From SHVZ01 sp041906305 (GTDB taxonomy: Bacteria; Pseudomonadota; Alphaproteobacteria; SHVZ01), in assembly GCA_041906305.1 (NCBI GenBank), contig JAYRJL010000001.1:558001-622000 (forward strand): a stretch of DNA of 64,000 nucleotides. The letters run 5' to 3'. Shown one piece after another: positions 1 through 9,043 of this stretch (the first letter of the stretch is position 1; every line of letters starts with the position of its first letter). Below the pieces are notes generated by a model. The model did not search any database. It saw only the letters and a program-made list of their open reading frames with translations, and was not told where the DNA came from. The position numbers were made by a program, and so were the translations under genes.

Positions 1-3
1 CCG

Positions 4-1662
4 ATGTCCGAACCCGTCGATGCGGTCGTCATCGGCAGCGGCCTGGCCGGATTGGTCGCGGCCTGCGAACTGGCCGATGCCGGTCGGCGGATCGTGATCC
101 TCGATCAGGAAGGCGAGCAGTCGCTGGGCGCCCAGGCGTTCTGGTCGCTGGGCGGCCTGTTCATGGTCGACACGCCCGAGCAGCGCCGGCTCGGCATCAA
201 GGACAGCCGCGAACTGGCGCTTTCGGACTGGCTCGGATCGGCGGGCTTCGACCGGCCCGAGGACCACTGGCCGCGTCGCGTCGCCGAAGCCTATGTCGAT
301 TTCGCCGCCGGACCGATGCGATCGTGGCTGCACGGCCTCGGTCTCCGCTGGTTTCCGGTCGTCGGGTGGGCCGAACGTGGCGGCGGTGCCGCGCACGGGC
401 ACGGCAACTCCGTGCCGCGATTTCACATCACCTGGGGAACCGGTCCCGGCGTCGTGGCACCGTTCGAGGCACGGGTGCGCGTGCATGCGGCGACCGGAAG
501 GATCAGGCTTCGGTTCCGCCACCGCGTGACGCGGCTGATCCGCACAGGCGCGGCGATCGCCGGCGTCGCCGGCGAAATCCTGGAGCCGACATCGGCCGGG
601 CGCGGCGAGCCATCGAGCCGCACGGTCGTCGGCGATTTCGAGATCGCCGCGCCGGCGGTGATCGTCGCCTCCGGCGGCATCGGCGGCGATCTCGACCGCG
701 TGCGCCGGCACTGGCCGGTCGAGCGTCTGGGGCCGCCGCCGAAGTCGATGGTCCTGGGCGTGCCCGCCCATGTCGACGGCCGCATGTTCGATGTCGCGCG
801 GGATGCGGGCGCCGGCATCATCAACGCTGACCGCATGTGGCACTACTGCGAGGGCGTCAGGAACTGGGCGCCGATCTGGCCCGGCCACGGCATCCGCATC
901 CTGCCCGGTCCGTCGTCGCTCTGGTTCGATGCGAAGGGCGAGCGGCTGGAGGCGCCGTATCTTCCCGGTTTCGACACGCTGCGCACCCTGAAGCGCATCC
1001 TGTCGACCGGCTGCGAGCATTCCTGGTTCGTGCTGAGCCAGTCGATCATCGCCAAGGAATTCGCGCTCTCGGGCTCCGAGCAGAATCCGGACATGACCGC
1101 GAAGAGCTGGCTCGGCGTGATCCGCAGCCGGCGTGGCCGCCGCGCGCCTCTGCCGGTCGAGGCCTTCAAGGAGAAGGGTGAGGACTTCGTCGTCCGCGAC
1201 ACGCTCGACGAGCTGGTCCGCGGCATGAACGAACTGGCCGGCGCGCCGTTGATCGATCCCGGGCATCTGCGCCGGCAGATCGAGGCGCGCGACCTCGCGA
1301 TCGACAATCCCTATGCGAAGGACGCGCAGGTGGTCGCGATTCACGGCAGCCGCCGCTACATCGGCGACAAGCTGATCCGGACCGCCGCACCTCACAAGAT
1401 CCTCGACCCGAAGCACGGCCCGCTGATCGCGGTCCGCCTTCATGTGCTGACCCGGAAGACGCTGGGAGGGCTTCACACCAACCTCGACGCGCAGGTGCTC
1501 GATTCGGCCGGCGCGATCATTCCCGGCCTCTATGCGGCCGGCGAAGCTGCCGGTTTCGGCGGCGGCGGATATCACGGATACAACGCGCTGGAGGGCACTT
1601 TCCTCGGCGGCTGCCTGTTCTCAGGGCTTCAGGCCGGACGCCACGCCGCATCGATGCTATAG
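4..1662 (+). CDS. FAD-dependent dehydrogenase, fumarate reductase/ketosteroid dehydrogenase-like
   Basis: This 552-residue protein is a flavoprotein of the FAD_binding_2 superfamily (fumarate reductase, succinate dehydrogenase and 3-ketosteroid dehydrogenase relatives). A dinucleotide-binding GxGxxG lies at residues 11-16, followed by an acidic residue at 34-36 that would hold the FAD ribose. The C-terminus carries the usual second FAD contact, GLYAAGEAAGFGGGGYHG, near residue 510. Such enzymes typically oxidise or reduce a C-C bond next to a carbonyl; the substrate cannot be read from the sequence. Only three bases precede the ATG, so the start rests on the family-typical short N-terminus. 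A small lipoprotein gene follows eight bases downstream. Confidence 0.85.
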   Translation: MSEPVDAVVIGSGLAGLVAACELADAGRRIVILDQEGEQSLGAQAFWSLGGLFMVDTPEQRRLGIKDSRELALSDWLGSAGFDRPEDHWPRRVAEAYVDFAAGPMRSWLHGLGLRWFPVVGWAERGGGAAHGHGNSVPRFHITWGTGPGVVAPFEARVRVHAATGRIRLRFRHRVTRLIRTGAAIAGVAGEILEPTSAGRGEPSSRTVVGDFEIAAPAVIVASGGIGGDLDRVRRHWPVERLGPPPKSMVLGVPAHVDGRMFDVARDAGAGIINADRMWHYCEGVRNWAPIWPGHGIRILPGPSSLWFDAKGERLEAPYLPGFDTLRTLKRILSTGCEHSWFVLSQSIIAKEFALSGSEQNPDMTAKSWLGVIRSRRGRRAPLPVEAFKEKGEDFVVRDTLDELVRGMNELAGAPLIDPGHLRRQIEARDLAIDNPYAKDAQVVAIHGSRRYIGDKLIRTAAPHKILDPKHGPLIAVRLHVLTRKTLGGLHTNLDAQVLDSAGAIIPGLYAAGEAAGFGGGGYHGYNALEGTFLGGCLFSGLQAGRHAASML

Positions 1663-1669
1663 AGCGAGG

Positions 1670-1834
1670 ATGCTTCGCCTCGCGGCTCTCCTGCTTCTCG
1701 CCGTCCCGCTCTCCGGCTGCGGCCTCGCCGCCGCGCCTTGCCGGGTGGTTTCGGCAGTCGCCAAGGCCATTCCCTTCGTCGGCCACCAGGCCGCCGCTCC
1801 CACGGACGCCTGCGCCGTCGCGATCGACCCGTGA
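1670..1834 (+). CDS. small lipoprotein (54 aa, DUF6726-like)
   Basis: A 54-residue protein has a hydrophobic leader and the lipobox LSGC at residues 16-19, so it is probably lipidated and anchored in the envelope. The mature part contains two further cysteines and the phrase VVSAVAKAIPFVGH. From memory this resembles a small alphaproteobacterial lipoprotein family annotated DUF6726; that match is recollection, not a search. Function is unknown. The start follows a GAGCGAGG ribosome-binding sequence, and the stop overlaps the GTG start of the next flavoprotein gene by four bases (GTGA), so the two are translationally coupled. Confidence 0.65.
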   Translation: MLRLAALLLLAVPLSGCGLAAAPCRVVSAVAKAIPFVGHQAAAPTDACAVAIDP

Positions 1835-3030
1835 GGGTCGCCGTCATCGGCGGCGGCCCGGCCGGGCTGGTGGCGGCCGAGGTGCTGTCCGCGGCCGGCG
1901 TCTCCGTCACCGTCTACGAACGCATGGCGACACCGGGCCGCAAGCTGCTGATGGCCGGACGCGGCGGCCTCAACCTCACCCATTCCGAGCCGCTCGACGC
2001 GTTCCTGTCCCGCTACGGCGAGGCGGCCGGCTGGATGCGCCGGATCCTCGACAACTTCCCGCCGGCCGCGTTGATCGCCTGGGCCGAGGGCCTCGGCCAG
2101 CCGACCTTCGTCGGTACGAGCGGCCGCGTCTTCCCGAAGTCGCTGAAGGCCTCTCCGCTGCTGCGCGCCTGGCTGGCGCGCTTGGAGAGGCAGGGCGTCG
2201 TCCTCCGCCTTCGCCACGATTGGCGCGGCTGGGATGTGAAGGGCGATCTCGTCTTCCGTACCGGCGATCGTGAGATCGTCGAGCCGCGGCCCGACGCGAC
2301 GGTCCTGGCGCTCGGCGGCGCCAGCTGGCCGAAGTTGGGATCGACCGGCGACTGGGCCCCGGTGCTCGGCGGACGCGGCGTCGCGCTTCGTCCGTTCCGC
2401 CCCGCCAATTGCGGGTTCCTCGTCGGGTGGAGCGAGACGTTCCGCCAGCGCTTCGCCGGAAGTCCGCTCAAGCCGGCGGCGTTCACCCTCGACGGCCGCA
2501 CGATCCGCGGCGAGGCGATGATCACGGCGTACGGCATCGAAGGCGGCGCCATCTATGCGCTGTCGGCGGCCTTGCGCGACACGATCGAGGCATCGGGAAG
2601 CGTCGTGCTCGACATCGACCTGGCGCCGGACGTCCCGGCCGACCGGCTTGCCGAAAAGCTGAGCCGTCCGTCGCGCGGGCAGTCGCTGTCGACCTTCCTG
2701 AAGAAGGCGGGGAACCTGGCGGCGGTCTCGATCAACCTGCTGCGCGAGGTGCATGGTGCGGCGCTCGCACGCGATGCCACCGGGCTCGCCGGACAGATCA
2801 AGAAGGTGCCGCTCCGGCTCGTCGGCACGCAGGCGATCGAGCGCGCGATCTCGACCGCGGGCGGCGTCGCTCGCGATGCCGTCGGCGAGACTCTCCGGCT
2901 TCGGGCGATGCCGGACGTGCTCGTCGCCGGCGAGATGCTGGACTGGGAAGCGCCGACCGGCGGATACCTGTTGCAGGCGACGCTCGCGACCGGCGTCGCC
3001 GCGGCGAAGGCAGTGCTGGAAAGTCGATGA
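1831..3030 (+). CDS. TIGR03862-type flavoprotein (BaiN/HI0933 family)
   Basis: This 399-residue NAD(P)/FAD-dependent oxidoreductase belongs to the HI0933/BaiN family. It starts VRVAVIGGGPAG, placing the FAD GxGxxG at residues 7-12. The family motif GRKLLMAGRGGLNLTH follows around residue 38, and the C-terminal FAD motif with GEMLDWEAPTGGY is near residue 370. The GTG start at 1831 overlaps the lipoprotein stop. An upstream in-frame ATG at 1738 would add a low-quality arginine-rich tail inside the lipoprotein gene, so I rejected it. Family members are redox enzymes whose substrates are mostly unknown. The stop overlaps the next start (ATGA). Confidence 0.85.
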   Translation: MRVAVIGGGPAGLVAAEVLSAAGVSVTVYERMATPGRKLLMAGRGGLNLTHSEPLDAFLSRYGEAAGWMRRILDNFPPAALIAWAEGLGQPTFVGTSGRVFPKSLKASPLLRAWLARLERQGVVLRLRHDWRGWDVKGDLVFRTGDREIVEPRPDATVLALGGASWPKLGSTGDWAPVLGGRGVALRPFRPANCGFLVGWSETFRQRFAGSPLKPAAFTLDGRTIRGEAMITAYGIEGGAIYALSAALRDTIEASGSVVLDIDLAPDVPADRLAEKLSRPSRGQSLSTFLKKAGNLAAVSINLLREVHGAALARDATGLAGQIKKVPLRLVGTQAIERAISTAGGVARDAVGETLRLRAMPDVLVAGEMLDWEAPTGGYLLQATLATGVAAAKAVLESR

Positions 3031-3872
3031 GCGTGCCGGAAGCCTGGACCTGTCCAAGCTGCCGCACCGAGGTGACGACGCCGTTCTGTCCGGGTTGCGG
3101 CGAGCGGCCGCTGCGCCCGCGCGATCTCACCCTTCGCGGGCTCGTCGAGATGGTGGTCCTTGCGATCAGCCGCATCGACGCCCGCCTGATCCGCAGCGTC
3201 CGACTCCTGGTAACGCAGCCGGGTGCGCTCACAGCAGCCTTTCGCCGGGGGCAGCGAAAGCCTTTCATCGGTCCCATCGCGCTGTTCCTCGTCGCCAACG
3301 TCCTGTTCTTCGCCGTCCAGTCGCTGACCCGGATGAAGATCTTCTCGACCTCGCTCGACATGCACCTGCACGGGATGTTCTGGGGCGATCTCGCCGAGGC
3401 GATGGTGAGGCATCGCCTGCAGGCGACGGGACGGATGCTCGACGCCTACGCGCCGGTGTTCGACCAGGCGGTCGCGGCCAACGCGAAGTCGATGATCGGC
3501 CTGATGGTGCCGCTGATGGCGACGGCGACCGCGGTGCTGTTCCGGCGGACGGCACAGCCCTTCGCGGTCCATGTCGCCTTCTCGCTCCACTACCACGCCT
3601 TCCTGCTGCTGCTGATCTGCATGCCGCTGGTGGCGGTGATAGCCGAGGGCCTGGTCGGTGCGCCGGCGGTGCTTCCGCCGCTCGCCGATGACCTGGTGTC
3701 GGTCGGGTTGCTGGCGACCGTCTGCGTGTATCTCTACGTCGCGATCGGTCGGGTCTTCGAAGCCAAGGGACCGTTCCGCGCGATCAAGGCGGCCGCGTTG
3801 ACGGCGGCCGCGATGGCGAGCTTCCTCGCCTACCGCTTCGTCCTGCTGCCGATCACGCTCTACACGACCTAG
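3027..3872 (+). CDS. zinc-ribbon membrane protein, DUF3667-like
   Basis: A 281-residue protein has an N-terminal zinc ribbon (Cys9-x2-Cys12 and Cys21-x2-Cys24) followed by about five membrane-spanning segments, starting near residue 80. This layout matches the DUF3667 family of bacterial inner-membrane proteins, whose role is unknown. Its ATG overlaps the stop of the upstream flavoprotein gene by four bases, so it is the last gene of that small operon. Its TAG stop shares a CTAG with the stop of the convergent GlcG-like gene, so the two transcripts run into each other with no terminator between them. Confidence 0.75.
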   Translation: MSVPEAWTCPSCRTEVTTPFCPGCGERPLRPRDLTLRGLVEMVVLAISRIDARLIRSVRLLVTQPGALTAAFRRGQRKPFIGPIALFLVANVLFFAVQSLTRMKIFSTSLDMHLHGMFWGDLAEAMVRHRLQATGRMLDAYAPVFDQAVAANAKSMIGLMVPLMATATAVLFRRTAQPFAVHVAFSLHYHAFLLLLICMPLVAVIAEGLVGAPAVLPPLADDLVSVGLLATVCVYLYVAIGRVFEAKGPFRAIKAAALTAAAMASFLAYRFVLLPITLYTT

Positions 3873-4327
3873 GCCGGATCGCCGGTATCCGGCACCAGGC
3901 CGACCTTCCGGATCGCGGCGACGGCGCAGGTCTCGTCGTTTTCCGAGGTATCGCCGGTGACGCCGATCGCGCCGACGATCTGGCCGGCGGCGTTGCGGAT
4001 CAGGAGGCCGCCCTGGGCCGGCACGATGCGGCCGTCGCTCGCCGCCATCAGGGCGTTCATGAAGGCCGGCGCCTTGGCGGCGCGGCGCGCGAACTCGCGG
4101 CCGCCGAAGCCCATGCCGAGCGTCCCCCAGGCCTTGCCCATCGCGATGTCGAGGCGCAGGAGGCTCGTGCCGTCGCTGGCGAGATAGGCCTTCAGCGCGC
4201 CGCGGTTGTCGAGCACGGCGACGGCGAGCGGATTCATCTTCTGCGCGCGGGCGTGTGCCAGCGTTTCCTTCGCGATCTCCAGCGCGGCATCGAGCGTGAT
4301 CGTCTCGGTCGGAATGGTCAGCGCCAT
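3869..4327 (-). CDS. GlcG/HbpS-like (DUF336) protein
   Basis: A 152-residue protein of the GlcG/HbpS/DUF336 family. The pattern is typical: a leading helix (LDAALEIAKETLAHA), the strand MNPLAVAVLDNRG, a central region with G-K-A-W-G-T-L, and the closing block GGLLIRNAAGQIVGAIGVTGDTS near residue 108. Relatives bind haem or cobalamin-like ligands, or accompany glycolate, diol and carboxylate catabolic operons; none has a well-defined catalytic role. It is the last gene of the minus-strand carboxylate operon, 23 bases after the TctA permease gene, so an accessory role in that pathway is likely. Confidence 0.8.
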   Translation of the reverse strand: MALTIPTETITLDAALEIAKETLAHARAQKMNPLAVAVLDNRGALKAYLASDGTSLLRLDIAMGKAWGTLGMGFGGREFARRAAKAPAFMNALMAASDGRIVPAQGGLLIRNAAGQIVGAIGVTGDTSENDETCAVAAIRKVGLVPDTGDPA

Positions 4328-4350
4328 GTCGGAACTCCGGAAAGGGAAAA

Positions 4351-5853
4351 TCAGGCCGGCTGCGCGCGCAGGCGGCGCCAAGCATAGCCGATCAGCGGCG
4401 CCACCAGGATGATCGCCGAGACCGCGAGGATCGAGGCCGAGAGCGGCCGGTCGACGAAGACCCACCAGTCGCCGCGCGAGGCGATCAGGGTCCGCCGGAA
4501 CTCCTTCTCGATCAGCGGCCCGAGGACGAGGCCGAGGATCAGCGGCGCCAGCGGATACTTGTATCGGCGCATCAGGAACCCGAGGATTCCGAGGCCGAAC
4601 ATCAGGTAGATGTCGGCGACGTTGCGGCTGAGGCTGTAGACGCCGAGCACGCTGAAGGCGAGGATCATCGGGTAGAGCAGCGCGTCCGGCACCTTGAGCA
4701 GCTTCACCCAGAGGCCGACCAGCGGCAGGTTGAGGACGAGCAGCATCACGTTGCCGATGTAGAGGCTGGCGATCAGGCCCCAGACCAGCTCCGGATGCTT
4801 CTGCAGCAGCAGCGGCCCGGTGTTGATGCCGTAGCCCTGGAGGGCCGCCAGCATCACCGCGGCGGTGGCGCCGCCGGGAATGCCGAGCGTCAGCAGCGGC
4901 ACCAGCGAGCCGCCGGCCGAGGCGTTGTTGGCGGCCTCGGGCCCGGCCACGCCTTCGATCGCGCCCTTGCCGAACTCTTCCGGGTTCTTCGCCGCCTTCT
5001 TCTCGATCCCGTAGGAAAGGAAGGTCGCGATGGTGGCGCCGGCACCCGGCAGCACGCCGATGATGAAGCCGATCGCCGAGCCGCGCATCCAGGGCGCGAG
5101 CGAGCGCTTCCATTCCTCCCTGGTCATCATCAGCGACCCGGCCTCCATGAACCGCGGCTGGGCATGGCCGCGAAGGTTGCCGAGGCCGACGAGCACCTCG
5201 CCGACGGCGAACAGGCCGATCGCGGCGACGACCACGCCGACGCCGTCGAACAGCGTCGGGATGCCGAAGGTGAAGCGGAGCGCGCCGGACGTGATGTCGA
5301 TGCCGACCATGCCGAGGACGAGGCCAAGCAGGGTCGAGAGCGCCGCCTTCATCGGCTGGCCGCCGCCGATGCCGGTGACCGAGCAGAGCGCCAGCACCAT
5401 GACCGCGAAGTATTCGGCCGGGCCGAACTTGAGCGCCATGTCGACCAGCGGCTGCGCCAGCACCATCATCAGGAAGGTGGCGAGGGTCCCGGCGACGAAG
5501 GAGCCGATCGCCGACGTCGCGAGCGCGGCGCCGGCCCGGCCTTTTCGCGCCATCTGGTAGCCGTCGATCGCGGTGATCACCGACGAGCTTTCGCCCGGCG
5601 TGTTGATCAGGATGGACGTGGTCGAGCCGCCGTACATGGCGCCGTAGAAGATGCCGCCGAACAGGATGAAGGCGCCGACCGGATCGACCAGCTGGTAGGT
5701 GAAGGGCAGCAGCAGCGAGATCGCGAGCGACGGCCCGATGCCGGGCAGGACGCCGATCGCCGTGCCGACCGCGGTGCCGACCAGCGCCCACATCAGGTAG
5801 TAGGGCTGCAGCGCGATGGCGAAGCCGGACAGGATGCCGGAGAAGCTTTCCAC
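4351..5853 (-). CDS. tctA: TctA, large permease of a tripartite tricarboxylate transporter
   Basis: A 500-residue, highly hydrophobic protein with about twelve membrane segments and the TctA family signatures: GVLPGIGPSLAISLLLP near residue 38, the STTSILINTPGESSS block near residue 77, and the internally repeated GVLPGAGATIATFLSYGIEKK around residue 274. It forms the translocation channel of a TTT (Bug-dependent) carboxylate importer driven by ion gradients. Its TctB and TctC partners lie immediately upstream on the same strand, giving the canonical C-B-A order. The substrate is not evident but is probably an organic acid, given the CoA-transferase in the operon. Confidence 0.95.
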   Translation of the reverse strand: MESFSGILSGFAIALQPYYLMWALVGTAVGTAIGVLPGIGPSLAISLLLPFTYQLVDPVGAFILFGGIFYGAMYGGSTTSILINTPGESSSVITAIDGYQMARKGRAGAALATSAIGSFVAGTLATFLMMVLAQPLVDMALKFGPAEYFAVMVLALCSVTGIGGGQPMKAALSTLLGLVLGMVGIDITSGALRFTFGIPTLFDGVGVVVAAIGLFAVGEVLVGLGNLRGHAQPRFMEAGSLMMTREEWKRSLAPWMRGSAIGFIIGVLPGAGATIATFLSYGIEKKAAKNPEEFGKGAIEGVAGPEAANNASAGGSLVPLLTLGIPGGATAAVMLAALQGYGINTGPLLLQKHPELVWGLIASLYIGNVMLLVLNLPLVGLWVKLLKVPDALLYPMILAFSVLGVYSLSRNVADIYLMFGLGILGFLMRRYKYPLAPLILGLVLGPLIEKEFRRTLIASRGDWWVFVDRPLSASILAVSAIILVAPLIGYAWRRLRAQPA

Positions 5854-5868
5854 GAATGTCCCCTTTCG

Positions 5869-6408
5869 TCAGAACAGGGGTGCGAGAATGCCGTTCGGCA
5901 ACGGCTGCAGGAGCACCTGGGTGAACAGATAGTAGAAGAAGAGCGAGAAGCAGATCCCGGTGACGAGGTTGCGAAGCCAATGGCTCGGGCTGAAGAAGGT
6001 CGAGAGACCGAACAGGAACAGCGCGAAGGTGAGGACGAAGCCGAGCGGCTCGAGCACGACGATCAGCGCAAGGAACGACCCCAGCACCACCCAGACGGCG
6101 GGCCAGTCCCTGATCCCGGTATCGTCGTCGTCTTCCATCGGCACGGCGGGGATCTCGCCCGAGCTTCGGCCGAAGAGCCCGGGGGCGACGTTCTGGAGCC
6201 GCTTCCAGGCCAACATGAGCGAGACGCCCAGCATGATCGCGCCGACGATGATCGGGAAGGTCCCGGAGCCGACCGAGATGTTGCGCGGCGGCTCGGGGAT
6301 CAGCGTCGACTGCCAGATGAACAGGATCGAGAAGACGACGAAGAAGAAGGCGAAGGCCGTCTCGACCTTGGCGTCGACCGGCCCTCGCGACGACGGCTCG
6401 CCGCTCAC
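5869..6408 (-). CDS. tctB: TctB, small permease of a tripartite tricarboxylate transporter
   Basis: A 179-residue protein with four predicted membrane helices: near residues 15-35, a short second helix after GSGTFPIIVGAIM, and a pair around residues 105-150. This is the usual size and topology of the TctB/DUF1468 subunit. The GTG start at 6408 overlaps the TctC stop by four bases (GTGA). Longer upstream starts run inside the TctC gene and give no hydrophobic N-terminus, so I did not use them. It would pair with TctA in the inner membrane. Confidence 0.9.
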   Translation of the reverse strand: MSGEPSSRGPVDAKVETAFAFFFVVFSILFIWQSTLIPEPPRNISVGSGTFPIIVGAIMLGVSLMLAWKRLQNVAPGLFGRSSGEIPAVPMEDDDDTGIRDWPAVWVVLGSFLALIVVLEPLGFVLTFALFLFGLSTFFSPSHWLRNLVTGICFSLFFYYLFTQVLLQPLPNGILAPLF

Positions 6409-7391
6409 TTGAGGAGTCCGAGCTGGCCCAGGAGCTTCTTGGAGGACTCGTATTCCTTGTCGAGCGAGGCGACGAAGGTGTCGGTCTCGAGCGAGTTGGA
6501 CCACTGGTTCTTCTCGAGCTCCGCCTTCCACGACGGCGTGTCCACCATCCTGGTGAAGGCGGTGCGCCAGAACTTGACGACGTCCGGCGACATGCCGGGC
6601 GGCCCGAAGATGCCGCGCCAGTTCTGGTTGACGACGTCGTAGCCCTGCTCGGCGAAGGTCGGGATGTCCTTGAAGTCGCCGCCGAGACGCTTGTCGGAGC
6701 TGATCGCCAGCGCCCGCATTTTGCCGGCCTTGATCAGGTCCATCAGGTCGAGGCCGCCCATGCCGACGTCGACATGGCCGCCGAGGATCGCCGGGTTCGA
6801 CTCGCCGCCCGAATATGCGATGTAGGTGATCTTGGTCGGGTCGCCCCCGATGACCTGGGCGAACTTGGCGACGACGATGTGGTCGGAGTTGCCGAGGCTG
6901 GCGCCGCCGAAGCGGAGGCTGCCGACGTCCTTCTTCAGCGCCGCCTCGACGTCCTTGAGGCTCTTGATCGGGGACTCGGCGCGCACGACCATCATCTGGT
7001 ATTCGGAGAAGATCTTGGCGATGGGGCTCAGCGTCTTGTACGAGTTCGGCGTCCCCAGCGTCAGCGGCGTGTAGATCACGTGCAGCGCGAAGGCCGAGAG
7101 GCTGTGGTTGTCGTTCTTGCGCGGTCCGGCCATCTCGGCCATGCCGAGCTCGCCGCCGGCGCCCGGCTTGTTGAAGACCTGGATGCGCTGGGTGACGATC
7201 TTCTCCTCGTTCAGCACCTTGGCGACGGTGCGGCCGAAGAGGTCGACGCCGCCGCCGGGCGCGAAGGCGACCATCAGCTCGATCGCCTTGGCCGGGTAGT
7301 TCGCCTGCGCGGACGCCGCGACCGGCGCCAGAAGCGCGGCGGCGACCGCCGCCGCGGAGAAGACACTCCTAAGTAAGCTCGACGCGCCCAT
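6405..7391 (-). CDS. tctC: TctC/Bug-family periplasmic substrate-binding protein
   Basis: A 328-residue periplasmic receptor with a clear Sec signal peptide ending ASAQA near residue 30, then the Bug-family opening YPAKAIELMVAFAPGGGVDLFGR. Bug proteins bind organic acids such as citrate, aromatic acids or amino-dicarboxylates and hand them to TctAB. The ATG is preceded by a strong GGAGGAAACC ribosome-binding site. The gene sits between the CoA-transferase (upstream) and TctB (downstream), so the captured acid is probably activated as a CoA ester. Confidence 0.92.
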   Translation of the reverse strand: MGASSLLRSVFSAAAVAAALLAPVAASAQANYPAKAIELMVAFAPGGGVDLFGRTVAKVLNEEKIVTQRIQVFNKPGAGGELGMAEMAGPRKNDNHSLSAFALHVIYTPLTLGTPNSYKTLSPIAKIFSEYQMMVVRAESPIKSLKDVEAALKKDVGSLRFGGASLGNSDHIVVAKFAQVIGGDPTKITYIAYSGGESNPAILGGHVDVGMGGLDLMDLIKAGKMRALAISSDKRLGGDFKDIPTFAEQGYDVVNQNWRGIFGPPGMSPDVVKFWRTAFTRMVDTPSWKAELEKNQWSNSLETDTFVASLDKEYESSKKLLGQLGLLK

Positions 7392-7418
7392 GGTTTCCTC
7401 CGTCTTTTCGTGTTGTCG

Positions 7419-8597
7419 TCAGATCACGCCGTCGGCCTTCAGCTTTTCCAGCTTTTCCCCGTAGCCGATCTTCCTCAGGACCTCCGCGGTGTGCTCGCCG
7501 AGGAGCGGCGCCGGCGTCTCGATGGCGCCCGGCGTCTCCGACAGCTTCACCGGCACGCCGACGACGCGCAGCTTGCCGGCGGTCGGGTGTTCCTGCTCGA
7601 CGATCATGTTGCGGGCGATCACCTGGTCGTCCCGGGTCATGCGGCCGACGTCGTTGACCGGCGAGGCGGGAACGCCCGCCTTCAGCATGACCTCGACCCA
7701 ATGGTCGACGGGTTTGGTGATGAATATCTCGTCCAGGATCGCGTGCATCTCCTTGGCGTTCGCCGTCCGCTTCTCGCGGGAGACGAAGCGCGGATCCTGG
7801 GCCAGGTGCTGAAGCCCCATCGCCTCGACGAAACGGTCCCACAGTGCCGGATAGCTGGCGAAGATCGAGACGTAGCTTCCGTCCGAGCAGAGGAAGAAGC
7901 CCGACGGCGCATTGCCGTCGTGGCGGTTCGCCTTGTTGCCGCCCTTCGCATGATCGTAGGCCGCGAGCGGGCTGTACATCAGCGAGAGGCCGGCCTCCAG
8001 CAGCGACATGTCGACTTCCTGGCCCCGACCGGTCTTCAGGCGCCGCGAATAGGCGGCCATGATGCCGTAGGCGGTCCACATCGAGCCGACGACGTCGCAG
8101 AGCGCGTAGCCCATCGGCACCGGCGGGCGGCCGTCCATGATCGTGGTCGCGGCGAGCCCGCTGGCGGCGAGCGCGATCATGTTGACGCCCGGATAGTCGG
8201 CCTTGGGCCCGGTATTGCCGTAGCCCGACAGCGAGGCGTAGATCAGCGCCGGGTTGATCTCCTTGAGCGCCTTGTAGGTCAGGCCCAGCTTGGACATCGT
8301 GCCCGGGCGGAAGTTCTGGATCAGGATGTCCGACGTGCGGACGAGGTCGAAGAAGATCTCCTTTCCGGCCTTCTGCTTGAGGTCGAGCGTCACGCTCTTC
8401 TTGTTGCGGTGGAGCATCATGAAGATGACGCTCTCGCCGCCGACATAGGGATAGCCGCCGCGGGCCTCCTTTTCCTGGCGCGGGCTCTCGATCTTCAGGA
8501 CCTCGGCGCCCATGTCGCCCAGCATCATCCCGCAATAGGGGCCGGCCCAGGCGTGGGTCAGCTCGATGACGCGAACGCCGGTGAGAGGACCGCTCAC
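7419..8597 (-). CDS. class III CoA-transferase (CaiB/BaiF family)
   Basis: A 392-residue type III CoA-transferase. It starts with the family motif LTGVRVIELTHAWAGPYCGMMLGDMGAEVLKIE and contains the expected RNKKSVTLDLK segment and the VRTSDILIQNFRPG block that precedes the catalytic aspartate region. These enzymes move CoA from a donor thioester to a free carboxylate. The GTG start at 8597 overlaps the stop of the MaoC-like gene (GTGA). In context it probably activates the acid imported by TctABC, for hydration by the adjacent hot-dog proteins. Confidence 0.92.
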   Translation of the reverse strand: MSGPLTGVRVIELTHAWAGPYCGMMLGDMGAEVLKIESPRQEKEARGGYPYVGGESVIFMMLHRNKKSVTLDLKQKAGKEIFFDLVRTSDILIQNFRPGTMSKLGLTYKALKEINPALIYASLSGYGNTGPKADYPGVNMIALAASGLAATTIMDGRPPVPMGYALCDVVGSMWTAYGIMAAYSRRLKTGRGQEVDMSLLEAGLSLMYSPLAAYDHAKGGNKANRHDGNAPSGFFLCSDGSYVSIFASYPALWDRFVEAMGLQHLAQDPRFVSREKRTANAKEMHAILDEIFITKPVDHWVEVMLKAGVPASPVNDVGRMTRDDQVIARNMIVEQEHPTAGKLRVVGVPVKLSETPGAIETPAPLLGEHTAEVLRKIGYGEKLEKLKADGVI

Positions 8598-9043
8598 GCC
8601 TTGCCTCCATCGATCCAGCTGCGCTTGTCCGAAGGCTGGCCCGCCCAGGCGGTGCCGACGGATGACTTCGTGCCGTCCTGCTTCTCGACCCAGAGCTTCA
8701 CGGTGACCAGCGGCTTGCCGTCGACCTCGGCGACTTCCGTCACCTCGCCGTGCGGCGTCAGCCTGTCGCCGACATAAACCGGGTGGATGTAGCGGGCAGA
8801 GATCTTGCCGCCATAGACCCAGGCGTCGCCGAAATTCTTCTCCAGCAGTTCGTGATAGAAGGCCATCTGGTTCTGGCCCGAGGCGATCATCTTCGACATG
8901 CCGTCGCGTTTGGCGGCCTCCGGATCGCTGTGCGAGTTCGAGCCGCGGTCCCAGACCACGCGTTCGAACAGGATCATCTTCTGCTCCTCGATCTCGCGCG
9001 TGAAGCTGGCGAGCCTGTCGCCGACCTTGAGCGGGGCGGCCAT
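8594..9043 (-). CDS. MaoC-type hot-dog hydratase, catalytic half
   Basis: A 149-residue hot-dog fold protein carrying the MaoC/hydratase-2 active-site signature, N-S-H-S-D with a following GxxxxxIASG segment (residues 35-56). It probably hydrates an enoyl-CoA. I chose the ATG at 9043, which overlaps the upstream hot-dog gene's stop as TGATG; a start five residues earlier is possible. Two short, adjacent hot-dog genes suggest a heterodimeric hydratase in which this subunit provides the His/Asp pair. Confidence 0.82.
   Translation of the reverse strand: MAAPLKVGDRLASFTREIEEQKMILFERVVWDRGSNSHSDPEAAKRDGMSKMIASGQNQMAFYHELLEKNFGDAWVYGGKISARYIHPVYVGDRLTPHGEVTEVAEVDGKPLVTVKLWVEKQDGTKSSVGTAWAGQPSDKRSWIDGGKA

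Noticed and set aside
1657..3057. Long antisense open frames opposite the flavoprotein genes, with similar ones throughout the window.
   Set aside because: They are arginine/alanine-rich frame shadows caused by high GC and lack domains, ribosome-binding sites or sensible N-termini.
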